Shown here in pieces: positions 53,101 through 63,103 of a stretch of DNA of 64,000 nucleotides; positions within the stretch are counted from its first letter, which is position 1; each line of letters opens with the position of its first letter. The position numbers were made by a program, and so were the translations under genes. Under the pieces are notes generated by a model. It saw nothing but the letters and a program-made list of their open reading frames with translations, did no database searches and was not told where the DNA came from. The DNA is from Bacteroidota bacterium (GTDB taxonomy: Bacteria > Bacteroidota > Bacteroidia > Bacteroidales > JAADJA01), in NCBI GenBank assembly GCA_020444515.1, contig JAHLKX010000001.1, positions 310,001 to 374,000 of the forward strand, given 5' to 3'.

Positions 53101-55738
53101 TCTCAATTCCCCAATCAACAAAATCAATGATTCCACCTGTTGCTATTTCCACATTGTTTGTTACACCATTTGACCAGAAACTATCATCACCGCCACCATG
53201 GACTTCGATCACGCTGTTTTGCTGCACCTGGAAATTCCCGTAAAGATCAATAAAGTGGGTAGCATCCTGGTGGAGAACTATTTCAGCATTATAATTAGCT
53301 GAAAAAGTACCGTACAAACCATTGGTCACAAGGTCATAAGCTGTAAAGGTGGCACCCAGTACTTCCAGGCTTCCCGAAGACCAATCATACCCATTGCAGG
53401 TTACTGCTAAGTCAATGCCATCAATCTGAATGCCTGTAGCAGATGAATTATGGAGAATATTGAAGGATTCATCTGTTAAGATTGATTGCATTGCAGGGCC
53501 AGTTCCGTTGAAAAAAACAGTTCCCGTGCTCTGGTCAAAACCGGCATCACCTGCATTATTGGTCCAGTCACCTCCAATATAAAGATCATATCCATCTGGG
53601 TTCAGTGTTCCTGCCGATATGGTTAGATCATTTGAAATAACGACTTCACCGCTTAGTGATAGCGTATTTGACTTACTGTCCTTACCAGATTTATTGACAA
53701 TCACATTATGTAGCCCTCCATAGATGGTTTCTGGCTGATAAAGGGTGCAATCATCACTTCCATAAAACTCAACAGTTCCACCTGATGGGGCAAAGTAACT
53801 CCCAAACCAGAACCCCTTTGATGTCCGTATAGTTCCCCCGGTGATGTTTTCAGTTAAATAGAAGCTTGATGGATAGATCCAGATCCCCTGGTCATGAAAA
53901 TCAAGTACTCCTCCAGTCATGGTTACAATTGCGTCCGCACCAATAGGCCAGCCGCTATAGCTTACCCCGCCATATACGTTCATCGTTCCGCCGTAAATGT
54001 AAAGGTCGCCATTCAGACCAACCTGTCCATCCATATTTGTAAGGTTTATTATGCCACCCGTATTTAAATAAAAAGCGCCAAACAAACCATTATCTATCAA
54101 ATCGTTGGCAGTAAAGCTTCCGGATAAGACATCAATTGCGCCGGCTGTCCAGTCATAGGCGGCACAGATCACATCATTCCCGCTGATCCGAAGTGCTCCG
54201 CCACTGGCTTTGTTGATCTCAAGCTCGTTAAAAGTCTCAGTAGAGCAATATTGATGGTAATTGCCCCCGTCGAAGATCACCCTGCCGGTACCCTCAGTGA
54301 AACCTGTGGTGCCGACCTGGTTGATCCAGTCACCCCCGATATAAATATCATATCCATTGGCATCCAGGGTGCCGCTGCTGATCATGAGTTCATGCCCGAG
54401 GTCCAGATCTGCATAATCCACCATGCATGTTCCTGAACTTTTATTAATTGTTAGATTATATAGCTCTGAATTGCCATCCTGGTCTTCAATATACTGCGTA
54501 GAGGAACCGTCCATTTCCAATGTGCCGCCTGTAAACTGGATATTAAAATAAATATTATCCATCACCCTGAAATCACCAGCGCATTTGATCAATCCTCCCG
54601 TAACGATGGCATTGCTGCCATTTAAGAATTGAACATCACCAGCGACATCAATTGTTTGATTATTGGCCAGTTTTAAAGCACCTCCATATTCTACCTCCAA
54701 TGCATTGGATGCAGTACTGTTTATGGTAAGCGTCCAATTGTCATTAAAAAGCAAGGTCCCTTCCTGAATTTCCAGATTCCTTTGAATGGTCATATGCTGA
54801 TATAGGGATACGTTATCAGTGGGATTACTTTTTATTATTCTGACATTTCGATAAGTATCATTCATATTGTCGTCATCCCAGCTGACGTTACCGTCACCCC
54901 GGAAGTACAAATAGGAATAATCGGTTTGTGTAAAATTTCCATAATCGGTGTTCAGACTCCCATAAACATTTAAATAGCTGTTATTGACCAGGAGTCCTGA
55001 CTGGGTCAGTGTCCCGCTGTAATTGACCGTAAGGTTGCGACACGAAGCCACTGTTCCGGCGCCAATATGGGGTGAGTAAGGGGTTCCACCGGATATAACC
55101 ACATCAACCGTTGAATTGGGTACCTGCAGGTCGTCCCAGTTGCCTGGCGCTGTCCAGCTTGAGCTTACAGTACCTGTCCACAATCCTGGGACGCCGGCTT
55201 CATAAATCTCAAAATTATCGAATTGCCAGTAGTAATCGTTATTATGAAACACGACCCATTTAAATGCGATATTACTATAGCCATCTGCCCAGGAAGATAT
55301 ATCATACACTTTTTCACCCTCTTCAGTAGCGGGGTCATTGTGATGCCATTCATCAATCAGAAAATTATAGGAAAAGCCACCATTATTGCTCCCATAAAGA
55401 TATCCATCTTGTGTTCCGCCTGAATAATTGGCCTGCCAGTAATGATAAAACTTCACATGAATATTTGATTTTGACGAACCATTAAAAGTGGGAGAATATA
55501 CTGTTCCTGCTTCATATGGAGTATAGTCGGAATAAACATTATAACCACCAGGATTATTTGTTCCATACCAATTTGTGCTGAAAGACCACACATTGGAATT
55601 ATTGGTACTCCATCCATCCGGCCATAAACCGACATTCTCAAAATTTTGGGTATAGGGGATTATTTCCTGGGCTGCTGATGTGAGCGGCAACCCACAGCAT
55701 ATGAAAGCGGCCAGAATAAGGGGTATTTGATTTTTCAT
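50171..55738 (-). CDS. Giant secreted beta-helix protein with shared dockerin-like C-terminal module
   Basis: 1855 residues. Signal peptide to near TSAAQ. Residues about 25-185 resemble a MAM/ConA-like jellyroll (YTQNFENVGLWPDGW ... QFDNFEIYE). A TWxxPxNW-type strand (SSWTAPGNWDD) opens a long region (about 190-1580) of right-handed beta-helix repeats with GGT-, GNFT- and W-rich turns like LSGSFTANDLIDNGLFG, typical of adhesins and pectin-lyase-like stalks. The last about 230 residues (LNVMLEGPFNG ... DWVLIELRDA ... WHRNHLGIIS ... GDLSNDWTPAA ... ADFNLDGQLDNKDKND) are the module shared with the 32833 and 41825 genes. It is probably a cell-surface adhesin. Confidence 0.8.
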   Translation of the reverse strand: MKNQIPLILAAFICCGLPLTSAAQEIIPYTQNFENVGLWPDGWSTNNSNVWSFSTNWYGTNNPGGYNVYSDYTPYEAGTVYSPTFNGSSKSNIHVKFYHYWQANYSGGTQDGYLYGSNNGGFSYNFLIDEWHHNDPATEEGEKVYDISSWADGYSNIAFKWVVFHNNDYYWQFDNFEIYEAGVPGLWTGTVSSSWTAPGNWDDLQVPNSTVDVVISGGTPYSPHIGAGTVASCRNLTVNYSGTLTQSGLLVNNSYLNVYGSLNTDYGNFTQTDYSYLYFRGDGNVSWDDDNMNDTYRNVRIIKSNPTDNVSLYQHMTIQRNLEIQEGTLLFNDNWTLTINSTASNALEVEYGGALKLANNQTIDVAGDVQFLNGSNAIVTGGLIKCAGDFRVMDNIYFNIQFTGGTLEMDGSSTQYIEDQDGNSELYNLTINKSSGTCMVDYADLDLGHELMISSGTLDANGYDIYIGGDWINQVGTTGFTEGTGRVIFDGGNYHQYCSTETFNELEINKASGGALRISGNDVICAAYDWTAGAIDVLSGSFTANDLIDNGLFGAFYLNTGGIINLTNMDGQVGLNGDLYIYGGTMNVYGGVSYSGWPIGADAIVTMTGGVLDFHDQGIWIYPSSFYLTENITGGTIRTSKGFWFGSYFAPSGGTVEFYGSDDCTLYQPETIYGGLHNVIVNKSGKDSKSNTLSLSGEVVISNDLTISAGTLNPDGYDLYIGGDWTNNAGDAGFDQSTGTVFFNGTGPAMQSILTDESFNILHNSSATGIQIDGIDLAVTCNGYDWSSGSLEVLGATFTAYDLVTNGLYGTFSANYNAEIVLHQDATHFIDLYGNFQVQQNSVIEVHGGGDDSFWSNGVTNNVEIATGGIIDFVDWGIEIWNNGTLNDIITDGTIRTSGDFMCYRTDFDLTGGMFEFYGGSDAQVNMIGGSSFNNVMINKSGGDESMVQHTDRDGSKTTKTKGNTVTLLNDLTLNGGLTISNGDLILNGHQLSVQNDFDVYGILTMSDPADVLELGTYGELEFYSGSTGNIANGEIFMQSWLATRSGCSFIASTNSTIHFVDGTGVTYGGLSNFEPSTVYGNIVITKTNEAIYLSSTATEPHLVNGDFTISSGSTLQMQDRTLIVHGNFTDNATSEIYLNSGSDGSAIDFSDKVIQPGQMNGKSMASLTDTPKNSKSKGGYLEMDSDFILNGLMDVDDGDVLVHGDFGIASTGELTINGGSFIADKPFAKNDDPGLINEETQSSKDWQYIYGTLNLTDGLFEISHNSFNLAPIASTNISGGTIRIGGSFQASLADNFQPTGGIVELVGDGPSDQMIVMKSSNHFHDLVINRINPVLLVITELNALFINNDFTILGGGLDTDIWDVKVGGDWTNTAGPDAFVEGSNTVYFRGVNDAEITTNEIFYGLALEKSPNIELTLSGDVTVLESLAIICGDLHTGPHILDVHNDVQVKWPSTLFVEPGGTLKLGTMSSLTVDAGAHLYVIGSASDYAKITHSGEYYYWIEIFGEIAANYAIFEFLWDYGIVLQTGAMVNPVYSFNQCIFQNPPFQTYLPLYMNIRTSCPFTATDVYFEIIEGGTFSGQKYNVMKSFDSTGDVFFQSATGDFAGPEFEDDPNNLVHWTDMDVSLNLNVMLEGPFNGTDMNTDLNTQGLIPNNQPFNSNTSADWYYTGTETVDVIFPNVTDWVLIELRDASSPDEAMPENVVAKQAALLLNDGSIVDLDGTSNLYFPGLDYSSGLYPVIWHRNHLGIISSYKMRRINDIYTYDFTEEGSAYSNGNPGEKLLGGNVWGMMGGDSNGSGLVATGDLSNDWTPAAGKPGYKPADFNLDGQLDNKDKNDIWYFNLLKSSQIPGSKKLD

Positions 55739-56168
55739 GGGTGATTGATGTTGATGTGAAACTGCTATTAATTTAGGCCTGATAAATATACGAATTATTT
55801 AGATATGTTTTGATTTTCGTGATATATACCACCAAATTGTCATGCATTCAGTCCAAATAAAAACAATGCAATCACCTTCAAAATGAGTATTGGTGCATAA
55901 AATATCAGCAGAAGATAGTAAAGTATTTTTTTGGCGTTTCTATTCCTGAGAAAGCAATTAATTATCAAAGAGTTTGCGGATTTGCATCCTGAATCAATTA
56001 TTGTGATAATCCATCAGGGGCAAAAGCCTTGCTTATATTGTCAAAACTGGTTTTTTGAAAGAGACTGGATTTTTTTTAGTGACTTTTTCAGACTGTATTT
56101 TAACATCCCGGGCCTGGTATTCAAAGCAGCTCAATATTTGCTTCACTAAAATACTTCCGGACCAAACG
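55739..56168. other. Gene-free region
   Basis: A 72-codon plus-strand frame (55931-56149) has no family, no ribosome-binding site of note and rare codons, and is not supported. The minus-strand side near 55740-55800 should hold the promoter of the giant surface gene. Confidence 0.45.
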
Positions 56169-57263
56169 CTATGATTTAAAACCCTTATTGTGTTTGGAAC
56201 TTATTTTTATGATGTCATGTTTAATGTTCCTGATCATCTTTCCAAACTCCTTGTCTTTTTTTCTTTTCTCCAAAACAGAAAGTTCAAAATGCTCTTGTTC
56301 TCGTTCCATTTTTAAGAAGTTTTCATAGGCTTTTTGGTCAATTTCGCCTTTTTCAACCGCTTCAATGACTGCACATCCAATTTCACTGGTGTGTGTACAA
56401 TCTTTGAATTTACAGTTTTTAGACAAGCTGATAATGTTATCAAAGGTTGTTTCCAGCCCATGTCCGGCATCAACGATCCCAACTTCCCGCATTCCGGGAT
56501 TGTCAATCAGTATTCCTCCATTCTTCAGTACAATTAATTCACGGTGACTTGTAACATGCCTGCCTTTATTGGTGCTTTGGCTGATGGCATCCGTTTTCAT
56601 CATGTGTTTTCCAGATAGATTATTCAACAGGGTAGATTTTCCAACTCCGGAAGAACCAAGCATGCAATATGTTTTACCCTTTTCAATAAGCTTTTGTAAA
56701 GATGGAAGTCCGGCTTGTGTTTCGTTGCTGATGGCGAACACCGGTATGTTTTTGATCCGCTGATGGACACTTTCCACTATTTCTGTTACCTTTTGTTCAT
56801 CCAATAAGTCGATTTTTGTTAGTATAACGATCGGGTTTACGTTGGATGAATAACAGATGGTGAGGTAACGTTCAATCCGGTTAATGTTAAAATCTCTGTC
56901 AACTGCCTGTACAATAAAGGCATGGTCGATATTGGTGGCGATGATTTGTTTTTCGCCCTGCTTCCCGACCGCCTGCCTTTCTATGATGGTTTGCCTGGGA
57001 AAGACTGCATGGATCAGGGCTTTGTGGTCATCGTATTCTGAAATGGCCACCCAGTCGCCTACGGCCGGAAAATCGGAACGATTGGATGCTGAAAATCGCA
57101 GGTTTCCAATAATCTCGGCATCATATTCCCTTTCAGTTGTTTTTACCACGTATCTTTCCTTGTGTTCGGAAACAACGCGTCCCACACCAAAGGAATCCAG
57201 CTTTTGATCTTTGCGATAGTTTTCCAATTGAGAATGATAGCCCATGTCTTCCAGTTCCATCAT
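56169..57263 (-). CDS. rsgA: Ribosome small-subunit-dependent GTPase A
   Basis: 364 residues. An N-terminal OB-fold (FGVGRVVSEHKERYVVKT) precedes a circularly permuted GTPase domain: G4 TKID at 149-152, G1 GSSGVGKST at 203-211, and G3 DNPGMRE at 254-260. The C-terminal zinc knuckle is Cys284, Cys289, His291 and Cys297. It is a ribosome-biogenesis GTPase that helps mature the 30S subunit. The start overlaps the end of the preceding hydrolase gene by four bases (ATGA). The N-terminal extension of about 25 residues is longer than in the E. coli protein. Confidence 0.9.
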   Translation of the reverse strand: MMELEDMGYHSQLENYRKDQKLDSFGVGRVVSEHKERYVVKTTEREYDAEIIGNLRFSASNRSDFPAVGDWVAISEYDDHKALIHAVFPRQTIIERQAVGKQGEKQIIATNIDHAFIVQAVDRDFNINRIERYLTICYSSNVNPIVILTKIDLLDEQKVTEIVESVHQRIKNIPVFAISNETQAGLPSLQKLIEKGKTYCMLGSSGVGKSTLLNNLSGKHMMKTDAISQSTNKGRHVTSHRELIVLKNGGILIDNPGMREVGIVDAGHGLETTFDNIISLSKNCKFKDCTHTSEIGCAVIEAVEKGEIDQKAYENFLKMEREQEHFELSVLEKRKKDKEFGKMIRNIKHDIIKISSKHNKGFKS

Positions 57264-58249
57264 TTATTTGTTTTTTCATGTTTTATACTATCTTGATTTC
57301 CCGCCACACTTTTTTGGAAAAATGTCACAATTTCGTCTTTGATAATGTCAGGATGTTCATGGCCCGTATTTTTGTATGTTTTTACAACAACATTCACCTT
57401 TTCATTTGCATAAATGTTTTCGCATCTCTGCCAGCGCTCAGGTTGCATCTCCTTGCCCAATAACCTGAATATCTGTTCCCGCTCGTTTTCATCGAAGGCA
57501 TCATCATATGGAATGGCATCATTGTCATCAAGCTCTCCCATGAAGTAAAACTGGGGCAGGTTAAGAAACAAATCTTTTTGAAAATCGCGGTTGGTCAATT
57601 CTATTAAATCATTGGTGCCAATTGGATAATTGATGATTTCTCCAGATAAAGTGTCCATTGGCAACATTAACAGGCCATTTAAGCCTCCTGCTGCAACTGC
57701 AAGTATTTTATCCGGATGAAGCAGCGCAAACCGGTTGGCAAAAGTACCTGATGCTGAAAATCCGGTTAACAGGAATTTATCCCCGGTAGTTATGTTTTTT
57801 TCCTTTAGCAATTTCCGGGCATCCTGAAACATGGCCAATAGCTGTTCATCGATTCTTTCCAATGGACCATTTTTTTGTATCATTACATCTCTATCCAAAG
57901 AATGGGTATAGATCTTCCAATTCGTTTTGGAACGCGGGAAAACAGGGACTAAAAGTGGTATTTTTAACTTTTGGGCAACATAATTTCCAAGATAAAAATC
58001 TTTGCTGGCTGTTCTTTCGGCTTTTTCAATGTGTTTTTGGAGTTCATCATCCACAAATCCCGAATTATTGGGCTCGATTATCATGGTTAACTTTTGACCG
58101 GGAGGAACCTGATCAGGGATAAATAAAAAATAGGGGAAATGAAAGGGATCCTCCTGGGTAGGCTCAACAAAAAGCAATTCACCGTTTTTTTGATAAGAAC
58201 ATCCTGACAGCAAACTAATCAGAAGAATATATAAAAATTTAAATCGCAT
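57260..58249 (-). CDS. Alpha/beta-hydrolase-fold lipoprotein
   Basis: 329 residues. Lipoprotein signal with Cys17 (LLSGCSYQ). The core has PYFLFIPDQVPPGQKLTMIIEPN, the nucleophile elbow TGFSASG with Ser165, an acidic region (ELDDNDAIPYDDAF) and a terminal His in GHEHPD, completing a Ser-Asp-His triad. It resembles the DUF-type esterase/peptidase family near PHB depolymerase-like hydrolases. The substrate is unknown. It overlaps rsgA by four bases, so the two are co-transcribed, though no functional link is evident. Confidence 0.7.
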   Translation of the reverse strand: MRFKFLYILLISLLSGCSYQKNGELLFVEPTQEDPFHFPYFLFIPDQVPPGQKLTMIIEPNNSGFVDDELQKHIEKAERTASKDFYLGNYVAQKLKIPLLVPVFPRSKTNWKIYTHSLDRDVMIQKNGPLERIDEQLLAMFQDARKLLKEKNITTGDKFLLTGFSASGTFANRFALLHPDKILAVAAGGLNGLLMLPMDTLSGEIINYPIGTNDLIELTNRDFQKDLFLNLPQFYFMGELDDNDAIPYDDAFDENEREQIFRLLGKEMQPERWQRCENIYANEKVNVVVKTYKNTGHEHPDIIKDEIVTFFQKSVAGNQDSIKHEKTNK

Positions 58250-58633
58250 GAGGTTTTAACGTATTCATTGTTTTTTATTGGGCATGGTAGTCAGAAATTA
58301 AGAGTTCCGGGTTATTGGTCTATTCGATATTTAAGACGGTTATGTGAGTAAAATATTTTTCTCTGGTAAAAGCGATCTGCTTACTGAAACCTTTCATATA
58401 ACTTTTCATTTTCACAGGCTGCAAATTTGATCCTTTAAACAACCATAAAAATAAAAATATCCCACTAATATTGTCCTTGATGGCCAAAAATATTTGTGAG
58501 CTGATTTTGCACAGGTTCATGAAAATCGACAAAAAGGGGAATGATTTTGCAATCTTTCTGGTGAAGTATTGCATCCGCCATGGTATATTGTTCCTTTGAT
58601 TACCTTTGTATCCAGTTCAATCATCTCATCTTT
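58250..58633. other. Region between divergent genes, no supported gene
   Basis: An 84-codon minus-strand frame (58320-58574) lacks a recognisable family and runs through the expected promoter of the next gene. It is not supported. No RNA motif recognised. Confidence 0.45.
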
Positions 58634-59470
58634 ATGGAACCAGGAAAGTATTATACCCTCAAAGCCCTTCGTTCAGCCGATCATGGTGTTTACCTGACCG
58701 ATGAATTAGAAAATGTAGTCCTGCTTCCTAAAAAGTACGTCCCCGAAGGTTTTGCCATTGATGATGAAATAGAGGTGTTTATTTATCGTGATTCGGACGA
58801 CCGGTTGGTGGCCACAACCAAAAAACCCCTGATCCGAGTCAATGAGTTTGGGGTGTTGGAAGTGAAAGAAGTGAATAGGTTTGGTGCATTTCTGGACTGG
58901 GGACTTGAAAAAGACCTGCTGGTGCCTTATTCGGAACAAAAGCATCGCCTCTTTCCTGGTAAAAAATGCATGGTATATTTGAAACTGGATGAAAAGACAC
59001 AGCGGCTCATTGCTACCACCCGCATCGAATATTATGTTGAAAAAGAAAACATAGAGCTGGAGAAAGGCGAGGCCGTGGACCTGCTCATTGGCGAACCTAC
59101 CGAAATCGGTATGCAGGTGATCATCAACAATAAATACCAGGGATTACTTTATGATAACGAGCTATTTCAGGGTATTTCGCCTGGCGATCGGGTCACAGGA
59201 TATGTTAAACAGGTGCGTCCCGATCATAAAGTAGACGTGATACTCCAACAGCCCGGTTACGGGCACGTGGAACCTGCCGCCCAAAAAATTCTGGATGTGC
59301 TTAAAGCCAACAACCATTTTCTGGGTCTAACTGATAAAAGTGATCCCATGATCATCCTGGCACAACTTGAAATGAGCAAGAAGACCTTCAAAAAGGCCAT
59401 TGGCACCCTCTACAAGCAAAGGCTTATCCGCCTCGAAAAAGATGGGATCTATTTGGTCAACCCTTCATAA
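58634..59470 (+). CDS. CvfB-type S1 RNA-binding protein
   Basis: 278 residues from the ATG at 58634; an in-frame ATG at 58580 would add 18 residues without a good context. Three S1/OB-like segments (YTLKALRSADHGVYLTD; VNEFGVLEVKEVNRFGAFLDWGLEKDLLVP; GEPTEIGMQVIINNKYQGLLY) are followed by a C-terminal winged-helix (MSKKTFKKAIGTLYKQRLIRLEKDGIYLV), the layout of CvfB/YitL. These proteins bind RNA and affect virulence genes in Firmicutes; in Bacteroidota the role is not established. Transcribed alone, converging on the cytochrome operon. Confidence 0.85.
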   Translation: MEPGKYYTLKALRSADHGVYLTDELENVVLLPKKYVPEGFAIDDEIEVFIYRDSDDRLVATTKKPLIRVNEFGVLEVKEVNRFGAFLDWGLEKDLLVPYSEQKHRLFPGKKCMVYLKLDEKTQRLIATTRIEYYVEKENIELEKGEAVDLLIGEPTEIGMQVIINNKYQGLLYDNELFQGISPGDRVTGYVKQVRPDHKVDVILQQPGYGHVEPAAQKILDVLKANNHFLGLTDKSDPMIILAQLEMSKKTFKKAIGTLYKQRLIRLEKDGIYLVNPS

Positions 59471-59480
59471 ACATAAGAAA

Positions 59481-59513
59481 CTTTCATGAATTTTTTTGGA
59501 TGGATCATGAAAG
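59481..59513. terminator. Possible bidirectional terminator between convergent genes
   Basis: CTTTCATGA (59481-59489) and TCATGAAAG (59505-59513) form a nine-base stem around a loop with a run of seven T. There is no T-tract immediately after either arm, so strength is doubtful. Confidence 0.4.
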
Positions 59514-59528
59514 GGGAGTGGATTGCTT

Positions 59529-61133
59529 TTAAAACCGGTAATTTAAATTGGCATAAAGCCGGTTGAAGGTTCTGGGGCTTTCAAAGGTGCCTTCCCAGTT
59601 CATACCCATTGATAATTTTTTTAGGATCTTCCAGGTTAGGTTCACATCAGCCATGTGCTGGTCGATGGCAATCTCATAGTTAATATATTGGTAGTCGACC
59701 AGGCGGTAGCTGATGCCACCAAAAAGTTTACCGGGGATGATGTCGCGGTTAAGCCTCAGGCTGTATATCCGACCGCTGAGGTATCCGGTTTCCAGGATGG
59801 TGACCGAAGCCGTTACGGAAGCATTTATACCCGGTAGGCGGGTATAGGATGCATAGGCATAGAGGTTGCGGGAGGGGTTGGGGTCGGTTTTGCGAAATCG
59901 GTAGCCTCCGCTTACACCAAGGGCAAGGTATTTAATGGGCCGGTAGTTGATCTGAAATCGCCATCCCTGCAGGGTCTCGGTCTCAAGAAGACGGTCGATA
60001 AAGCTTTTAAAGGTTTCATAATAAACGATGTTATTGCGGGCACTGTAGGAGGCTGTAAGCGACAATTGACGTACAGGCCGGTAACGTAACATGAGATAAA
60101 GGTTGGTTAGGTCAAAAGTTGACGTGGCCTGGCCATCCACTTTTTTGTAAAGATCCATTTCCGCAGAACCAAAAAAGTAAACATTCTTCACCAGTGCATT
60201 GCTGTGCTGGAAATAAAGGAATCGGCGGTCGGTGTTGCCCTTATTGGTCTGCTCCATAAAAGAAACGGTGCTCTGTGTGCGACCATTATTGCCAGATTGA
60301 TCATGCCCGAAATAAACCCCGTATTGCAACAGGTCGAAATTATAGCCATAGTTGATATAATCAGGACGGGAGCCGGCAATGGCCCCTGCTGAGAAGTTCC
60401 CAAACTTTTTTTCGAACTGCAACCCGTCAATGGCCCCTATATTCGACATACGGGGATTGATCTTTCGTCCGAAAACAGCCCGGGTAGATTGATTGAAATC
60501 ATAAGTTACCGCCAGGTTATATATCTTCAGTCCATTGAATATGTCGTCCTGGATCTCATTCCACCGCAGATTTGAATGGATGAAGGATAAATAACTTTCC
60601 ACCGATACCCTGGAGTCGTTGATGTGATTGGCATTCAGGGAAAAGGTGTAACGCATTCTTTGATTAAAAGGAGCATCGGTATTGGAAAAATTGGAATAGG
60701 AAGCTACCCGTATTCTTCCACGGATATTTTCTTCAAACAATTTTTCCTCTTCCGTTTCTGCCGAAACCAATGAATCGGGTCCTTCAATGACTACTTCCTG
60801 AGGTTCGGTTTCTGTCGGTTCGATGACCGGGAGCGGCAACAACTTCAGGTTGGCCACCACTTTTTCATCTGTTTTAAAAGTTCGTTGCAACAGGGGGGCA
60901 CACACTGCTGAAATAGAGGAAACATTATTCACCCGAAGGGCCGGTTTTGTTTGTCCGTCGATATTCATGAATAGTGTGTCACCTGGCTCGATTCCTTCTG
61001 TGTTGGTGAACTTCACATAAACGCTTTGTGAAGTGACATAAGAAATGGTGCCTTCGGTTTGATCACCGGTGGTTTGCGCCATTATGTTCCAGCCGGCCAG
61101 TGTGATCAGTATTGCTAACAATAATTTTCTCAT
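59529..61133 (-). CDS. Outer-membrane beta-barrel protein of the cytochrome operon
   Basis: 534 residues. Signal peptide to near NIMAQ. Residues about 25-75 form a small beta domain (GTISYVTSQSVYVKFTNTEGIEPGDTLFM) like the FlgT/Omp-type OB fold, then an acidic Pro/Glu linker. From about 140 on, the sequence alternates amphipathic strands with many aromatic turns (NLRWNEIQDDIF, FGRKINPRMSNIGAIDGLQFEKKFGNFSAGAI), ending in YANLNYRF, a terminal Phe typical of outer-membrane barrels. It starts 11 bp after the 37-heme cytochrome gene and is co-transcribed, so it may house the cytochrome in the outer membrane, as porin-cytochrome conduits do. It has no recognisable MtrB-family motif. Confidence 0.75.
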   Translation of the reverse strand: MRKLLLAILITLAGWNIMAQTTGDQTEGTISYVTSQSVYVKFTNTEGIEPGDTLFMNIDGQTKPALRVNNVSSISAVCAPLLQRTFKTDEKVVANLKLLPLPVIEPTETEPQEVVIEGPDSLVSAETEEEKLFEENIRGRIRVASYSNFSNTDAPFNQRMRYTFSLNANHINDSRVSVESYLSFIHSNLRWNEIQDDIFNGLKIYNLAVTYDFNQSTRAVFGRKINPRMSNIGAIDGLQFEKKFGNFSAGAIAGSRPDYINYGYNFDLLQYGVYFGHDQSGNNGRTQSTVSFMEQTNKGNTDRRFLYFQHSNALVKNVYFFGSAEMDLYKKVDGQATSTFDLTNLYLMLRYRPVRQLSLTASYSARNNIVYYETFKSFIDRLLETETLQGWRFQINYRPIKYLALGVSGGYRFRKTDPNPSRNLYAYASYTRLPGINASVTASVTILETGYLSGRIYSLRLNRDIIPGKLFGGISYRLVDYQYINYEIAIDQHMADVNLTWKILKKLSMGMNWEGTFESPRTFNRLYANLNYRF

Positions 61134-61144
61134 GCCTTCAGATT

Positions 61145-63103
61145 TTAACGGAGTTTTGTTTTGCGGATCTGTTCACTGCCTCCATTGGGATGACAATTAA
61201 AACAGGCAATACTGTTATATACGTACCCAGGAACATCATCATGCTCGTCGTCCATTTCACCCTGGGGATGACAAGAGAGGCACTGAAAGATCGCATAGTT
61301 TGACGGATCATTATGACAATCGCTGCACTGATCCCATTCACCTTCATGTTCGCCACTGTATATCGGGAAGTACTGTCCGTCGTGATTGAAAGTGGAGGGT
61401 TCCCACGCATTCTGGGTATGACAGGTTTCACAATCGGTTGGAAATTGTGCCGACTGATGGGGTGGATCATTTGTGGCATTGTAATCGTCGAGGTGACAAC
61501 CATAACAGGTATTGGGGGTGGTATTGTAATTGTCTTCATGGCATTCGAAACAATCATTGGCAATGGACACATGAGCCCCCTGTAATACATAATATTCATC
61601 GTGGACCGGGAAAGCAGCGGGTTGCCAGTCGGGATTGGTCGTATGGCACAGGGCGCACTCATTGGTCAGCCCCAGGTCGTTATGACTGGGATTGTTAGTC
61701 TGGTTGAAATTCTCCTGGTGACATCCGGCACATTCGTTGGGTGTATTGGTATAATTTCCTTCATGACAGTCGAAACACGAAATAGTGGTATGGGCTCCTG
61801 TGAGTGGATAGATTTCATCATGTCCGCTGTAGCTGGCAGGTGTCCAGCCCGGATTGGTGGTATGACAGATCTCACATTCCTGCGGAAATCCCGATTCAAT
61901 ATGGTTGGGATCAGTAGTCTGGTTGAAGTTTTCCAGGTGACAACCGACACATTCATCGGGGGTATTGGTATAACCGCCTTCATGGCAATCGGAACAATCT
62001 ATGGTGGTATGGGCTCCGGTCAAAGGGAAATTTGTAATGCTGTGGTCAAACCCGCTTGCACTGCTGCCATCGGGATGGCACTCGAGACAATTGATGCTGT
62101 TGTATGCATATCCCGGAATACCCTCATGCTCATCATCCATTTCACCCTGGGGGTGACAGGTAAGGCATTGAAAGATGGCATAATTGGTCGGATCGCTATG
62201 GCAATCGGAGCACTGGTCCCATTCACCCTGGTGCTCACCACTATAAATGGGGAAAAATTGACCGTCGTGGTTGAAAGTGGCCGGCTCCCAGGCACTCTGG
62301 GTATGACACGCCTCGCATTCAGTCGGGAATTGCGCTGTCTGATGATTGGGATCATTGGTCTGATTGTATTCATCGGCATGGCATCCAAAACAAGTGTTGG
62401 GTGTTGTGGTATAATTGCCCTGGTGACATTCAAAACAGTCTGCTGAGATGGTCACGTGGGCTCCTTCCAAAACATAATATTCATCATGAACCGGAAAAGC
62501 GGCAGGTTGCCAGTCGGGATCAGTGGTATGGCAGAGTGCACAGTCATTGGTTAGCCCGATGGCCAAATGGTTGGGATTCACCGACTGATTAAACGCTTCG
62601 AGGTGGCAACCAGCGCATTCATTGGGTGTATTGGTGTAATTATCCTGGTGACAATCGAGGCAATCGGTGGTGAGGTGTTCACCGGTAAGGGGATACACTT
62701 CATCATGATTGGGGAACAGGGCTGGGATCCATCCGGGCTCTGTGGTGTGGCATTCTGCACATTCGTTGTTGATACCGGCTTCGATGTGGTTGGGATTGGT
62801 AGACTGGTTATATGCTTCGGTATGGCAATCAAAACAAAACATCGTGGTTCCCTGGTACCCTGAAACATGGCATTCCAAACAATCGGTGTTAACATGGGCT
62901 CCCGTCAGGGGAAATTCAGTAGCTGCATGGTTAAATACATTTTCAGCATCACCAGTAGGATGGCATTCAAAGCAAGCATTGCTTTCATAAATATAACCAT
63001 TTACATCATCATGCTCATCATTCATATCGGGTTGATTGTGATCATGACAATCGATACAGGTAAACAGGTTGTAATTATTCGGGGTGTTGTGACAATCGGT
63101 GCA
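61145..63103 (-). repeat. Tandem 12-heme super-repeat in the cytochrome gene
   Basis: Units at about 62213-63103 and 61328-62212, with a partial third at 61145-61327. Haem motifs 11-22 correspond one-to-one to 23-34, and 35-37 to the start of the series. The close similarity at the protein level indicates recent duplication. Confidence 0.8.

Noticed and set aside
55931..56149. 72-codon plus-strand frame
   Set aside because: No family and odd composition rich in Phe and Ile. It contains no recognised motif.
58320..58574. 84-codon minus-strand frame
   Set aside because: Overlaps the expected promoter of the CvfB-like gene. No family or motif.
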